A stretch of DNA of 22,164 nucleotides from an uncultured Lachnospiraceae bacterium (GTDB lineage: Bacteria; Bacillota; Clostridia; Lachnospirales; Lachnospiraceae). Shown here one piece after another: positions 8,122-14,953 of this stretch. The position numbers and the translations under genes were made by a program. Numbering within the stretch: the first letter of the stretch is position 1; every line of letters starts with the position of its first letter. Under the pieces are notes generated by a model, which did not search any database, was not told the DNA's origin, and saw nothing but the letters and a program-made list of their open reading frames with translations. The DNA is taken from positions 1 to 22,164 of the forward strand of contig CAKRWX010000009.1 in NCBI GenBank assembly GCA_934418055.1. Direction: 5' to 3'.

Positions 8122-8511
8122 TTACTGTTCTTCTGCTTCCATGTTTACGCTGGCAATCTTGATGTTCACATCCAGCACATGGAGACCAGTCATGTTCTCG
8201 ATGGCGGTTTTCACACGCTCCTGAACCTTCTCGGAAACATCTGGAATGTTATAACCATACTTCATATTGAGGGATAAGTCAACAGACACATGCTCTTCTG
8301 TCACATCAACTTTTACTCCCTTGGAGAGATTCTTCATACCAAGCTTGCCAACTAACTCATTGGTAATGTTGCCTGCCATGGAATCCACGCCTTCTACCTC
8401 AGTTGCAGCCAGGCCTGCGATGATCGCTACCACCTCGTCTGCAATCTGTACTTCGCCGATTTTATCTTTTTCATATACTTTATGAGTATTTCTGCCTTCC
8501 GTCTCTGCCAC
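8122..8511 (-). CDS. Asp23/Gls24 family envelope-associated protein (YqhY-like)
   Basis: Small cytoplasmic protein of the Asp23/Gls24 family (129 residues). The position just upstream of nusB matches Bacillus yqhY, which has been linked to control of fatty acid (acetyl-CoA carboxylase) metabolism; members elsewhere respond to cell-envelope or alkaline stress. The family core is visible as IADEVVAIIAGLAATEVEGV (about 22-41) and the repeated beta/alpha pattern SVDLSLNMKYGYNIPDVSEK. Translation starts at GTG (8509-8511) behind a very strong GAGGAGGT. It has its own promoter and terminator, so it can be expressed apart from the neighbouring blocks. The biochemical role is unknown. Confidence 0.9.
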   Translation of the reverse strand: MAETEGRNTHKVYEKDKIGEVQIADEVVAIIAGLAATEVEGVDSMAGNITNELVGKLGMKNLSKGVKVDVTEEHVSVDLSLNMKYGYNIPDVSEKVQERVKTAIENMTGLHVLDVNIKIASVNMEAEEQ

Positions 8512-8545
8512 TTTCGCTACCTCCTCATGTTTCTATAGTAGAATT

Positions 8546-8574
8546 ATTATAGCAAAAATCCTCTGGTTTGGAAA
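8546..8574 (-). promoter_or_regulatory. Extended -10 sigma-A promoter of asp23
   Basis: The minus strand has TGC followed by a perfect TATAAT (8546-8551) and, 17 bp upstream, TTTCCA (8569-8574; four of six matches to TTGACA). It lies between the spoIIIAH stop and the asp23 ribosome binding site, so vegetative transcription of asp23 can start independently of the sporulation operon. Confidence 0.72.
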
Positions 8575-8579
8575 GGGCT

Positions 8580-9386
8580 TTAATCAGAAAGATTTAATAG
8601 AGTGATAATAATGCTGTCCGCGCCCACTTCTGCTTTCCGTTTTACAATATCTTCGATCTGTGCCCGCTGGGCATCGGTGATGGACGGTGCATTGACCACC
8701 ACATCCACTTTGCCGGAGGAAATGCTGACCACCGGATCGGCAAATCCTTTGGCCATGAGAAGTGTCTCCGCCGCATTTTCCTTCTCCGCCACCTCCGTTA
8801 AAGCGATCATGTCCTGGATCGCCTGCTGCTTGGCAGTTTCTTCAATATTCTGGTTGTTGATGATATTTAACAATGTCTCCTTATTTTTCGCCCGGATCTG
8901 CTCTCTGCTTAGCTGGACACTGGCTATGTAGTCGGACACACTCATGCCGCTGGTCAAAATAGCTTCCCCCGGATTTTCCAGCCCGGTCTGTTCTGTCTGG
9001 GCGTCCTGACTGGTATTCTGTCCATTGTTCTGGTTTGCATTTTGTCCTGCGGAATCCGTTACCGCCGCCAGTTCTGTGGCAGAAACCGACTCTGTCAGCC
9101 CATTTTCCTGATCCCCGTCCAGACTGGCGATCTCCTCATAAGTTCCCGTTCCATCCAAAATCGTCTGATTTTCCCGTAAAATGTCCTCGTCGGAGATTTC
9201 CAAAGCCCCCGCTTCATAGGAAGTATTTCCCGCCGTGTACACGCCCTGATCCTCATCTGACTGGCTTCCCATATAATTTAAGTATCCCGCCACCGCGATC
9301 ATCACCGCCAGCGTTGTGACGATGATCTGGTTCCTTCTAAATAGTTTTTTCATATTCACATTCTGCAAATCCACTTTCCGCTTCAT
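8580..9386 (-). CDS. spoIIIAH: Stage III sporulation protein AH
   Basis: Mother-cell membrane protein whose extracellular domain meets forespore SpoIIQ to form the channel joining the two cells. The 268-residue protein has a short basic N-terminus, one membrane segment at about 20-37 (IIVTTLAVMIAVAGYL), a long polar linker rich in Q, N, E and T (about 40-155) and a C-terminal YscJ/FliF-like ring-building domain (about 160-268). It is longer than the roughly 218-residue Bacillus protein because of the linker. The frame opens at TTG (9390-9392), but the ATG at 9384-9386 has the better 8-nt spacing from GGAG and was chosen. Last gene of the spoIIIA operon; accB and accC, which follow it in Bacillus, are missing. 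Confidence 0.93.
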   Translation of the reverse strand: MKRKVDLQNVNMKKLFRRNQIIVTTLAVMIAVAGYLNYMGSQSDEDQGVYTAGNTSYEAGALEISDEDILRENQTILDGTGTYEEIASLDGDQENGLTESVSATELAAVTDSAGQNANQNNGQNTSQDAQTEQTGLENPGEAILTSGMSVSDYIASVQLSREQIRAKNKETLLNIINNQNIEETAKQQAIQDMIALTEVAEKENAAETLLMAKGFADPVVSISSGKVDVVVNAPSITDAQRAQIEDIVKRKAEVGADSIIITLLNLSD

Positions 9387-9419
9387 CCACAATGCTCCTT
9401 TCTATTTACCTGTTTTAGT

Positions 9420-10103
9420 CTATGAACCATTCACCATCTTTAACACTTTGATTTTATGGGAAGGCACATCAAATAATGCCTCCACCGCTTCTGTGATCTC
9501 CGCCTGCACTTTCGGATTCCCGCCGCCCTGGGCGCTGACCACCACGCCGCCGATCTGGGGGCGGATCTCTTTCTCTAGGATCGGAGTTCCCTGACCAGAG
9601 GAGCCGGATAAAATGGTGTCCTCCGACTGTTCGCTGTTCTCAATCTTCCGGGTGCCGCCACCCTGGTCCGTCTCCTGGGTGCTGGAAATGGATGTGGTGG
9701 TATCCGTCCGCCAGACTTTTTCTTCCGATTCCTTCAGAACGATCATCACTTCCACCTGACCCACACCGTCTACCTGGCTGAGAAGCTGTTTTAGGCGGGT
9801 TTCCAGCTGAGTCTCATAAGAACTGCCGGTGTCTGAGCTTCCGCTTCCATCACTGCCAGAACCAAGAAAACTGGCTCCTGTCTGACTCTCCTCTCCCATT
9901 CCAGCATTCCACCCAGCATTTCCGTTCTGACTGGTCTGTCCAAGATTGTATCCGTTCTGCCCGTTTCCCGACTGTTTTCTGCCAGACGGCCACGCCAGGA
10001 TCAGGCAGATCAGCCCAACCGCCAGCATCACCAGCCAACGGCCCCCTTTGGTCTTGATATCCGGTTTAAGATTGAATTTCGACAGCGCCGCTTTCCAGTC
10101 CAT
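9420..10103 (-). CDS. spoIIIAG: Stage III sporulation protein AG
   Basis: Ring-forming component of the SpoIIIA-SpoIIQ channel in the space between mother-cell and forespore membranes. From the ATG at 10101-10103 the protein has 227 residues, almost the Bacillus length of 229. It has a cytoplasmic start MDWKAALSKFNLKP, one membrane segment (about 22-38), a Gly/Ser/Asn-rich linker (about 41-95) and a conserved C-terminal domain (ETRLKQLLSQVDGVGQVEVM, later PQIGGVVVSAQGG). The frame is open for 93 more codons upstream, but that part is antiparallel in character to nothing known and lies wholly within spoIIIAF. An AGGTGG precedes the chosen start. The gene still overlaps spoIIIAF by 38 bp. Confidence 0.92.
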   Translation of the reverse strand: MDWKAALSKFNLKPDIKTKGGRWLVMLAVGLICLILAWPSGRKQSGNGQNGYNLGQTSQNGNAGWNAGMGEESQTGASFLGSGSDGSGSSDTGSSYETQLETRLKQLLSQVDGVGQVEVMIVLKESEEKVWRTDTTTSISSTQETDQGGGTRKIENSEQSEDTILSGSSGQGTPILEKEIRPQIGGVVVSAQGGGNPKVQAEITEAVEALFDVPSHKIKVLKMVNGS

Positions 10104-10806
10104 AATACTGTTCCACCTTTCTTTGAAATTCCAGGATTCTGCTGTCTGCTGGTATATTAGTCTGACTGTTTCCAAACGTTGACTGACCGATGTTCTGGTC
10201 AGTGTTCCCATTAGTCTGCTGATCCTGGGACTTTTCAGAAGTTTCTTCTGCCAGATTTCCTGCATCTGCCTTCGTTTCCTCTCCGATCTGCACAGACTGC
10301 ACCTCGATGTTCTGGACCGGCTGCACTGCTTCCACTTCTCCATTTTGCTTGGTTTCCCCTGAATCTCCTGCTTTTTCACCACTTTGCAGCTTCACTTTCA
10401 CCAAAATCACCTTCCCATACTCCGCGCTCTCTGGATCTCCGCTGATCTCCACCTGCGCGCTCTCCGCCTGCAGTCCCTGTTCTCCAGCTATGGCCATCAC
10501 ATGGTCTGCCACATCATTTTCATAAACTTTCAGGATCTGGGCCTGTCGCTCCTTCTCGATGCCAAGGACCTGGGTATTTAACTCCTCGTGATCCATCTGA
10601 AAGGAAAATGCTTCAAATGCCCGATCAATCTGCGTCTCCAGGCCAAGGCCGCTGGTGATGGGCTGTAACACCAAAAGAATCAACGCCAGGCCAGAAAATA
10701 ATCTCAGATAAGGCTCATACTTTTTCGATGGCAGAATCCCACGGATCACCGTGATCAGGATCAGGAAACTTAAAATGCTGCTAGCCCATTCTGATACTAC
10801 TCCCAT
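10066..10806 (-). CDS. spoIIIAF: Stage III sporulation protein AF
   Basis: Membrane component of the SpoIIIA-SpoIIQ complex. The 246-residue protein has two N-terminal membrane segments (about 7-24 and 35-52, with the typical ILPSKKYEPYLRLFSGL between and into them). A soluble domain follows with VKVKLQSGEKAGD-type sequence near residue 130. A Q/E/N-rich low-complexity stretch (about 150-220) extends it beyond the roughly 206-residue Bacillus protein. The ATG at 10804-10806 follows GGGGTGG. It is 134 bp downstream of spoIIIAE, an unusually wide gap for this operon, and overlaps spoIIIAG by 38 bp. Confidence 0.92.
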   Translation of the reverse strand: MGVVSEWASSILSFLILITVIRGILPSKKYEPYLRLFSGLALILLVLQPITSGLGLETQIDRAFEAFSFQMDHEELNTQVLGIEKERQAQILKVYENDVADHVMAIAGEQGLQAESAQVEISGDPESAEYGKVILVKVKLQSGEKAGDSGETKQNGEVEAVQPVQNIEVQSVQIGEETKADAGNLAEETSEKSQDQQTNGNTDQNIGQSTFGNSQTNIPADSRILEFQRKVEQYYGLESGAVEIQS

Positions 10807-10940
10807 CTACACCACCCCTTCTGTCCTGGCAACTGTCACCTGCATTTCATTTTTTACAATAGCAGCTATGTCCTATATTCCACTTTCCGTGATAGAAACT
10901 ATATGATGAATCTCACCTTCTCCCATGTTATGTGGATTAC
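10807..10940. other. 134-bp gap between spoIIIAE and spoIIIAF
   Basis: The widest gap inside the spoIIIA operon. Read on the minus strand it holds only a 17-codon frame (MGEGEIHHIVSITESGI) without a clear ribosome binding site and an isolated CATATAGT that loosely resembles a sigma-E -10 box. I see no terminator-like hairpin and no recognisable gene. Confidence 0.4.
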
Positions 10941-11999
10941 TTACACATAATAGGACACATTGGTTCCCGCGCACACCAGAGAAACCGTGATCAGAAATAA
11001 TAACGCCGCCGTCAGCACGATCTGCAATAACAGCTGATGTCCCCTGGCGGCAGCACTAATGCAGGAAATGATCCGTTTGTCACAGATGGGCTCCAGGATG
11101 GCGGCGGCACACTGGTAAAACAGCATCAGCACCAGAAGCTTTAACATGGGAACCGCCAGGATCAAAAACACCACCACGGCCCCCGCCATTCCAACGGCAT
11201 TTTTTAACAGAACGCCGGAACCTAAGATCATCTGGGCGGCCGCAGCAGCACCCTGACCGATTCCTGGAATCATGCCAACTAACTTCTGGGCGGCTCCATT
11301 TTTCAGGGAATCGGCGTAGGGAAGAAGAAGCCCCTGCACCACATGAAAGCCGACCACCACGCCTAATAGTGCCTTCATACCCCAGCGGATCACCTGGTCC
11401 AACAAGTCGTTGAGGCGGGACAATGCCTCTTCTTTTACCATATTTCCAGTCATCTTCATCAGAAGCTCCAGACGAATCAACGGGATCATCACCGTGATCA
11501 GAAGCCACTGGCTGACCCCAGCCAGTCCCATGGTAAATTCATACATGGCTGCTGCGGAGATACTTCCGCCTGCCAGCGCTACCGTGAGAAAATACGCAGG
11601 CATCATGGCCTTCATAAACTGCATGATGTCCCCGGCTGCCGCTGCCGCCACCTGGATGCTCTGGGTCAGTCCAGTCATCAGAAGGGTAAATAATAATAGA
11701 TAAGCGGCAAAAAATCCCGTTTCCGACACCTGGCTGCCCTGAAACAGGCCGGAAAAACTGGTAAATACCGCCGCGAAGATCCCAAGAGCCAGGATCTGTC
11801 CCAGGATCCTTCCGCCAGAACCGATCTCCTGAAACAGGGACGCCCGAAGCCCTGCAAGCAGCTGCCCGCACAGCCCTGTCAGATCTCCCGCCATCAGCCG
11901 CTCCACCAGGTTCTGGAAGGAAACCGACTCCCCAAGGCCCTGGCCGCGGATAAACTGTTCGATCTCTGTCAGATCAATGGAAAGTCCATTTTCCAGCAT
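10941..11999 (-). CDS. spoIIIAE: Stage III sporulation protein AE
   Basis: Polytopic membrane protein of the mother-cell export apparatus of the SpoIIIA-SpoIIQ complex. The 352-residue protein has an amphipathic N-terminal region (about 1-60) and seven or eight hydrophobic segments. It includes the conserved MKAMMPAYFLTVALAGG (about residues 129-145) and GMIPGIGQGAAAAAQMILG near the middle. It is about 45 residues shorter than the Bacillus protein (399) because the N-terminal signal-peptide-like segment is absent. The ATG at 11997-11999 has a strong AGGAGG 15 bp after spoIIIAD, so the short start appears genuine. No key core region is missing. Confidence 0.93.
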   Translation of the reverse strand: MLENGLSIDLTEIEQFIRGQGLGESVSFQNLVERLMAGDLTGLCGQLLAGLRASLFQEIGSGGRILGQILALGIFAAVFTSFSGLFQGSQVSETGFFAAYLLLFTLLMTGLTQSIQVAAAAAGDIMQFMKAMMPAYFLTVALAGGSISAAAMYEFTMGLAGVSQWLLITVMIPLIRLELLMKMTGNMVKEEALSRLNDLLDQVIRWGMKALLGVVVGFHVVQGLLLPYADSLKNGAAQKLVGMIPGIGQGAAAAAQMILGSGVLLKNAVGMAGAVVVFLILAVPMLKLLVLMLFYQCAAAILEPICDKRIISCISAAARGHQLLLQIVLTAALLFLITVSLVCAGTNVSYYV

Positions 12000-12014
12000 G
12001 ATTGTCCTCCTGCT

Positions 12015-12401
12015 TCACGCCAAAAACTGCTGCACCGTGTCCAGCAAAGCCAAAAGAATGGGCATACTGACCGCCAGCACCGACAATTTTCCAAAGATCT
12101 CGATCTGGCTTCCTAAGGAACCATAGCCTGCGTCCTTACAGATTCCAGAGGAAAATTCTACAATGTAAGTGATGCCGATCATTTTCAACAGCGCCTCCAA
12201 GTACATCCGGTTCAGGCGGATATAAGCCTGGACCTGGCGGATGGTTTCGATCACAGTCTTTAATTTCGTGACCCCGTAAAAAAAGATCACCAGGCCCACC
12301 GCCGCCACCAAATAGACTCCGTATTCCCCTTTTAAGCCCTTTAATTCCACTGCCAGAAGGGCGCTGGCGATTCCAAGAACCCCGATGGTCAGAACCGACA
12401 T
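12015..12401 (-). CDS. spoIIIAD: Stage III sporulation protein AD
   Basis: Small membrane protein of the mother-cell SpoIIIA export apparatus, related to SpoIIIAC. From the ATG at 12399-12401 it has 128 residues with about three or four hydrophobic segments. Examples are SVLTIGVLGIASALLAVEL at the N-terminus and GYGSLGSQIEIFGKLSVLAV toward the end. The frame also opens at GTG (12414-12416), which overlaps the spoIIIAC stop and would give 133 residues. That codon has no ribosome binding site, whereas GGAGGT lies 7 nt before the ATG, so I prefer the ATG. Confidence 0.9.
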   Translation of the reverse strand: MSVLTIGVLGIASALLAVELKGLKGEYGVYLVAAVGLVIFFYGVTKLKTVIETIRQVQAYIRLNRMYLEALLKMIGITYIVEFSSGICKDAGYGSLGSQIEIFGKLSVLAVSMPILLALLDTVQQFLA

Positions 12402-12415
12402 GGCATGCACCTCCA

Positions 12416-12610
12416 CTATAAGGTGAAAAGATTCTTAATTGTGTCAAACAATTCATATATGTACGGGATCATCCACAACAGCACCAGGATCAGTCCCGCC
12501 AGACTGGTCAAAAACGCCTGTTCTTCCCGCCCGCTGTGCTTTAGCACCTGACAGAGCACAGAGACCAGGATTCCCACCGCCGCGATCCGGAAAATCACAT
12601 TTACCCCCAT
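12416..12610 (-). CDS. spoIIIAC: Stage III sporulation protein AC
   Basis: Small membrane protein of the SpoIIIA complex. At 64 residues it is near the 68 of Bacillus, with two membrane segments (about 4-21 and 34-52). The N-terminus MGVNVIFRIAAVGILV matches the family start. The frame can be opened at a GTG two codons earlier (12614-12616), but that codon touches the GGGGGA ribosome binding site, so the ATG at 12608-12610 is used. The end is within 20 bp of the spoIIIAD start. Confidence 0.92.
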   Translation of the reverse strand: MGVNVIFRIAAVGILVSVLCQVLKHSGREEQAFLTSLAGLILVLLWMIPYIYELFDTIKNLFTL

Positions 12611-12697
12611 GGCCACTCCCCCCTATTCGTCTGTTTGCCGATATCATCTCACTGTCGGCCCCACTTACGCATATCTGCTAAGTCTTTCGTTCCCATA
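12611..12697. other. Gap between spoIIIAB and spoIIIAC
   Basis: Holds the spoIIIAC ribosome binding site and a weak inverted repeat, GCCGA/TCGGC (about 12637-12659, 13-nt loop). No gene or terminator is visible. Confidence 0.35.
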
Positions 12698-13222
12698 TCA
12701 AAACAACAGCACCGTCAGAAATAGACCGCCCATGATTCCCAGGCTGATGGACAACTTCTGCTGCTCCCGCTCCTGTTCCCGGTAAAACCGGATGGAAAGT
12801 TCCAGCTGTTCTAAGTAAAGTTCCATATTCTTCTCCTGCATTTCCAGATCCATAAAACCCAGATGACGGCCAAATTCTTTCCACTCCCGACATTCTTCCG
12901 GGGTCAGGAGCAGTTCTTTCCAGTGGCGTTCCACGGATGTCTGCCAGATCTCATAAAAAGAACGGCCATCCTGGCATTTTAACTGCCCAGAAATTTCTTT
13001 AAAGATCTGTGCCACCGGCCCGTCTGATTTCCGCCCCACCTGTTCCAATGCCTCCTCCAACGTGCCTCTGGCATACAGAATCTGACTCCGCAGAAGCAAT
13101 GTCATTTTCCGCAGTTCTTCCAGATTTTTCCGGTGACTTCTCCATCGGTCCGCCCTGGCAAATCCAAGGCCGCCGCCAGAAAGCACCACCAGGATTCCTC
13201 CCATGATCTTTAACCACATCAT
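12698..13222 (-). CDS. spoIIIAB: Stage III sporulation protein AB
   Basis: Membrane protein of the SpoIIIA complex with similarity to type II/IV secretion inner-membrane (GspF-like) proteins. From the ATG at 13220-13222 it has 174 residues, close to the Bacillus 171. There is one hydrophobic segment at each end (WLKIMGGILVVLSGGGLGF and LSISLGIMGGLFLTVLLF) around a helical cytoplasmic domain containing ELRKMTLLLRSQILYARGTL. The frame extends 28 codons upstream inside spoIIIAA without a ribosome binding site. The chosen start overlaps the spoIIIAA stop as ATGA and follows GGGAGG. A second ATG directly follows the first and could equally be used. Confidence 0.92.
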   Translation of the reverse strand: MMWLKIMGGILVVLSGGGLGFARADRWRSHRKNLEELRKMTLLLRSQILYARGTLEEALEQVGRKSDGPVAQIFKEISGQLKCQDGRSFYEIWQTSVERHWKELLLTPEECREWKEFGRHLGFMDLEMQEKNMELYLEQLELSIRFYREQEREQQKLSISLGIMGGLFLTVLLF

Positions 13223-14169
13223 AGACGCCTCCCTTGTCCGTCCAGAACCGCCGCCACATGGCCCGGCGTCCCGTTCCGGTCCAGGATCACATAGCGGCCA
13301 AACCACGCTTCCTCCACCATCCGACCCAAAACCGGCTTTCTGTGGATCTCCTCCAGAGAACTTCCGTGAACGGTAGCAAACAGCTTACAGCCGCAGTTCA
13401 TCACATATTCCATAGCCTCTAAGTCCTCCCGGCTTCCGATCTCGTCCACCGCCACCACCTGGGGCGACATGGTGCGGATCAGCATCATCATGCCCAGATG
13501 CTTAGGACAGCAGTCCAGCACATCGGTTCGGATCCCCAGATCATTCTGCGGAATCCCGTGATAGCAGGCACCGATCTCCGACCGCTCATCCGCCACGCCC
13601 ACGGTCATTCCCTGATGGGATCCATTGCCATTGGAGATCTGGCGGATCAGATCCCGCAGCAACGTCGTTTTTCCACATCTTGGCGGTGAAATCAACAGTG
13701 TGTGAAAGATTTCACGATTGATTTTTGATCCATGTTCTTCATATAAATATGGAAGGATCCCATCTGCGCAGCCACGGATCTCGTGGGCGATCCGGACATT
13801 TAAAAAGGACAGATACTTCATAGTCTTGATCGTTCCCTGTTCCAGAACCACCTTTCCCGCCACGCCGATCCGGTGCCCGCCCTGAATGGTAAAAAAGCCC
13901 TGGCGCAGTTCCTCCTCGTAGGCGTAGAGGGAATGGCAGCTGAAAGATTCCACCGTCTCTCTCAAGAGATCTTCCGACACCTTCCAGGACTGGTGCTGAT
14001 CTGTAGACATTTGTCCCTGGTCCGTCACGAAATATTCTTTTCCATTCCACACCACCATCAGAGGCTGTCCCGCCCGCAGGCGTACCTCCTCCAAATGGCT
14101 GATCTCCAAGGGTTCCAGCCTCTCCCGCAGTTTCGCCGGAAAACTCCGGATCACCGTCTCCACTCCCAT
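13219..14169 (-). CDS. spoIIIAA: Stage III sporulation protein AA (secretion-type ATPase)
   Basis: Cytoplasmic AAA ATPase, related to type II/IV secretion ATPases, thought to energise the mother-cell side of the SpoIIIA-SpoIIQ channel. From the ATG at 14167-14169 it has 316 residues (Bacillus 307). Walker A is SPPRCGKTTLLRDLI (161-175) and Walker B VVAVDEIGSRED (238-249). The stretch ADERSEIGACYHGIPQNDLG (about 193-212) is typical of the family. The frame is open back to a TTG at 14230-14232, but that codon has no ribosome binding site and lies inside the -10 box of the predicted promoter, while GGAGGG precedes the ATG. First gene of the operon. Confidence 0.94.
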   Translation of the reverse strand: MGVETVIRSFPAKLRERLEPLEISHLEEVRLRAGQPLMVVWNGKEYFVTDQGQMSTDQHQSWKVSEDLLRETVESFSCHSLYAYEEELRQGFFTIQGGHRIGVAGKVVLEQGTIKTMKYLSFLNVRIAHEIRGCADGILPYLYEEHGSKINREIFHTLLISPPRCGKTTLLRDLIRQISNGNGSHQGMTVGVADERSEIGACYHGIPQNDLGIRTDVLDCCPKHLGMMMLIRTMSPQVVAVDEIGSREDLEAMEYVMNCGCKLFATVHGSSLEEIHRKPVLGRMVEEAWFGRYVILDRNGTPGHVAAVLDGQGRRL

Positions 14170-14230
14170 ACCTTGTCCCTCCGCAGCCGTCTGCTTTGCA
14201 GTTTCCCGGTTCCGGGCCTCCTTTAATCTC

Positions 14231-14259
14231 AATATATGATGGGGGAATTCATCCTATGA
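14231..14259 (-). promoter_or_regulatory. Predicted sigma-E promoter of the spoIIIA operon
   Basis: The minus strand reads TCATAGG (14253-14259), exactly 14 bp, then CATATATT (14231-14238). The mother-cell sigma-E pattern is kmATAtT, 13-15 bp, CATAcanT. Transcription would begin near 14224, about 55 nt upstream of the spoIIIAA ATG. spoIIIA is a known sigma-E operon in Bacillus; use here is inferred. Confidence 0.72.
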
Positions 14260-14339
14260 ACCAAAAATCTTATCGGCTATTATCATGGCTGCAACATTTA
14301 CTGCTTCCTACAAGCTTTTTATTTTCGTGGTTTTTCCAA

Positions 14340-14368
14340 CTGACAAATCCTCGTTTTTTCGGTATACT
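14340..14368 (+). promoter_or_regulatory. Sigma-A promoter of the plus-strand two-gene unit
   Basis: CTGACA (14340-14345, five of six matches to TTGACA) and TATACT (14363-14368) are separated by 17 bp. The start codon of the next gene lies 30 bp downstream. It diverges from the sigma-E promoter of spoIIIAA, about 80 bp away. Confidence 0.78.
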
Positions 14369-14398
14369 ATGGATACCAAACAGCAAAGGAGACCACAT

Positions 14399-14953
14399 AT
14401 GTACACACTCGACACCACAAAACATCCAATTGTCCGGGAGCTGATCGGCTCCATGATCGGCCTTGCCCGCGCTTCTGACTGTAACTCACTGACCGATTCC
14501 AACACCTGGAAAATTCTCGCAGAAGGGCTTGTGGCAACAATTCCCGCCCCAGAAATATCCGAGATCCATTCCGATGCTTTTCTTCCTGACAAAAGCCGCC
14601 AGGAATCTGCCTCCGCAGACGCTTTATCCGAGTCCTACCTGCGATCCATGCTCCAGTCTGTCCAGGCCGAAAAGCACCGTTTGGTTCCCGACTGCGCCGT
14701 CTGCACCTCTCCCTGTCCCAGAAATGCCAACGTTCCGGGAGAACAGTTATTTACCGAAGACGAACCCATCCGCAGTTTAAAGCTCCAAATTTTCCAGGGA
14801 ATCCAGGCACTTGCCGTTAAAATTCTTCCATCCATGGAATCTGGCGATGACTGTTCTGAACAAGGCTTTCTCCTGGCAAAAGGGCTTTTTGCCATCGGGG
14901 AAAACTGGGATGAGGAACAACTTTCCATGATCGTAAAGGAGGTCTGCCATTGA
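14399..14953 (+). CDS. Uncharacterised helical protein with a CxxCxxxC motif
   Basis: I do not recognise this protein with confidence. From the ATG at 14399-14401, behind AAAGGAGA, it has 184 residues, no signal peptide and no membrane segment, so it is probably cytosolic. It is mostly helical, with a cysteine cluster DCAVCTSPCPRN near residues 96-107, plus single cysteines near 29, 153 and the C-terminus. The C-terminal half (IRSLKLQIFQGIQALAVKIL, then an EENWDEEQL-like end) faintly recalls the helical bundle of hybrid-cluster proteins (Hcp), but the rest of Hcp is absent. This resemblance is an inference. The cysteines suggest metal or redox binding. Its stop codon overlaps the antiporter start, so the two are cotranslated and perhaps functionally linked. 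The frame extends upstream to 14285, across the promoter, which is unlikely to be translated. Confidence 0.8.
   Translation: MYTLDTTKHPIVRELIGSMIGLARASDCNSLTDSNTWKILAEGLVATIPAPEISEIHSDAFLPDKSRQESASADALSESYLRSMLQSVQAEKHRLVPDCAVCTSPCPRNANVPGEQLFTEDEPIRSLKLQIFQGIQALAVKILPSMESGDDCSEQGFLLAKGLFAIGENWDEEQLSMIVKEVCH

Noticed and set aside
10104..10382. 93-codon N-terminal extension of SpoIIIAG
   Set aside because: It lies inside spoIIIAF, has no ribosome binding site, and the ATG at 10103 gives the normal family length.
10820..10930. Small frame and CATATAGT in the spoIIIAE-AF gap as a gene or promoter
   Set aside because: The frame is 17 codons with no ribosome binding site, and no sigma-E -35 box lies at the right distance from CATATAGT.
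13223..13306. 28-codon extension of SpoIIIAB
   Set aside because: It lies within the spoIIIAA coding end and lacks a ribosome binding site; the start at 13222 overlaps the stop as ATGA.
14285..14398. Extended N-terminus of the cysteine-motif protein back to 14285
   Set aside because: It would cross the promoter -35 and -10 boxes, and the ATG at 14399 has a good ribosome binding site.
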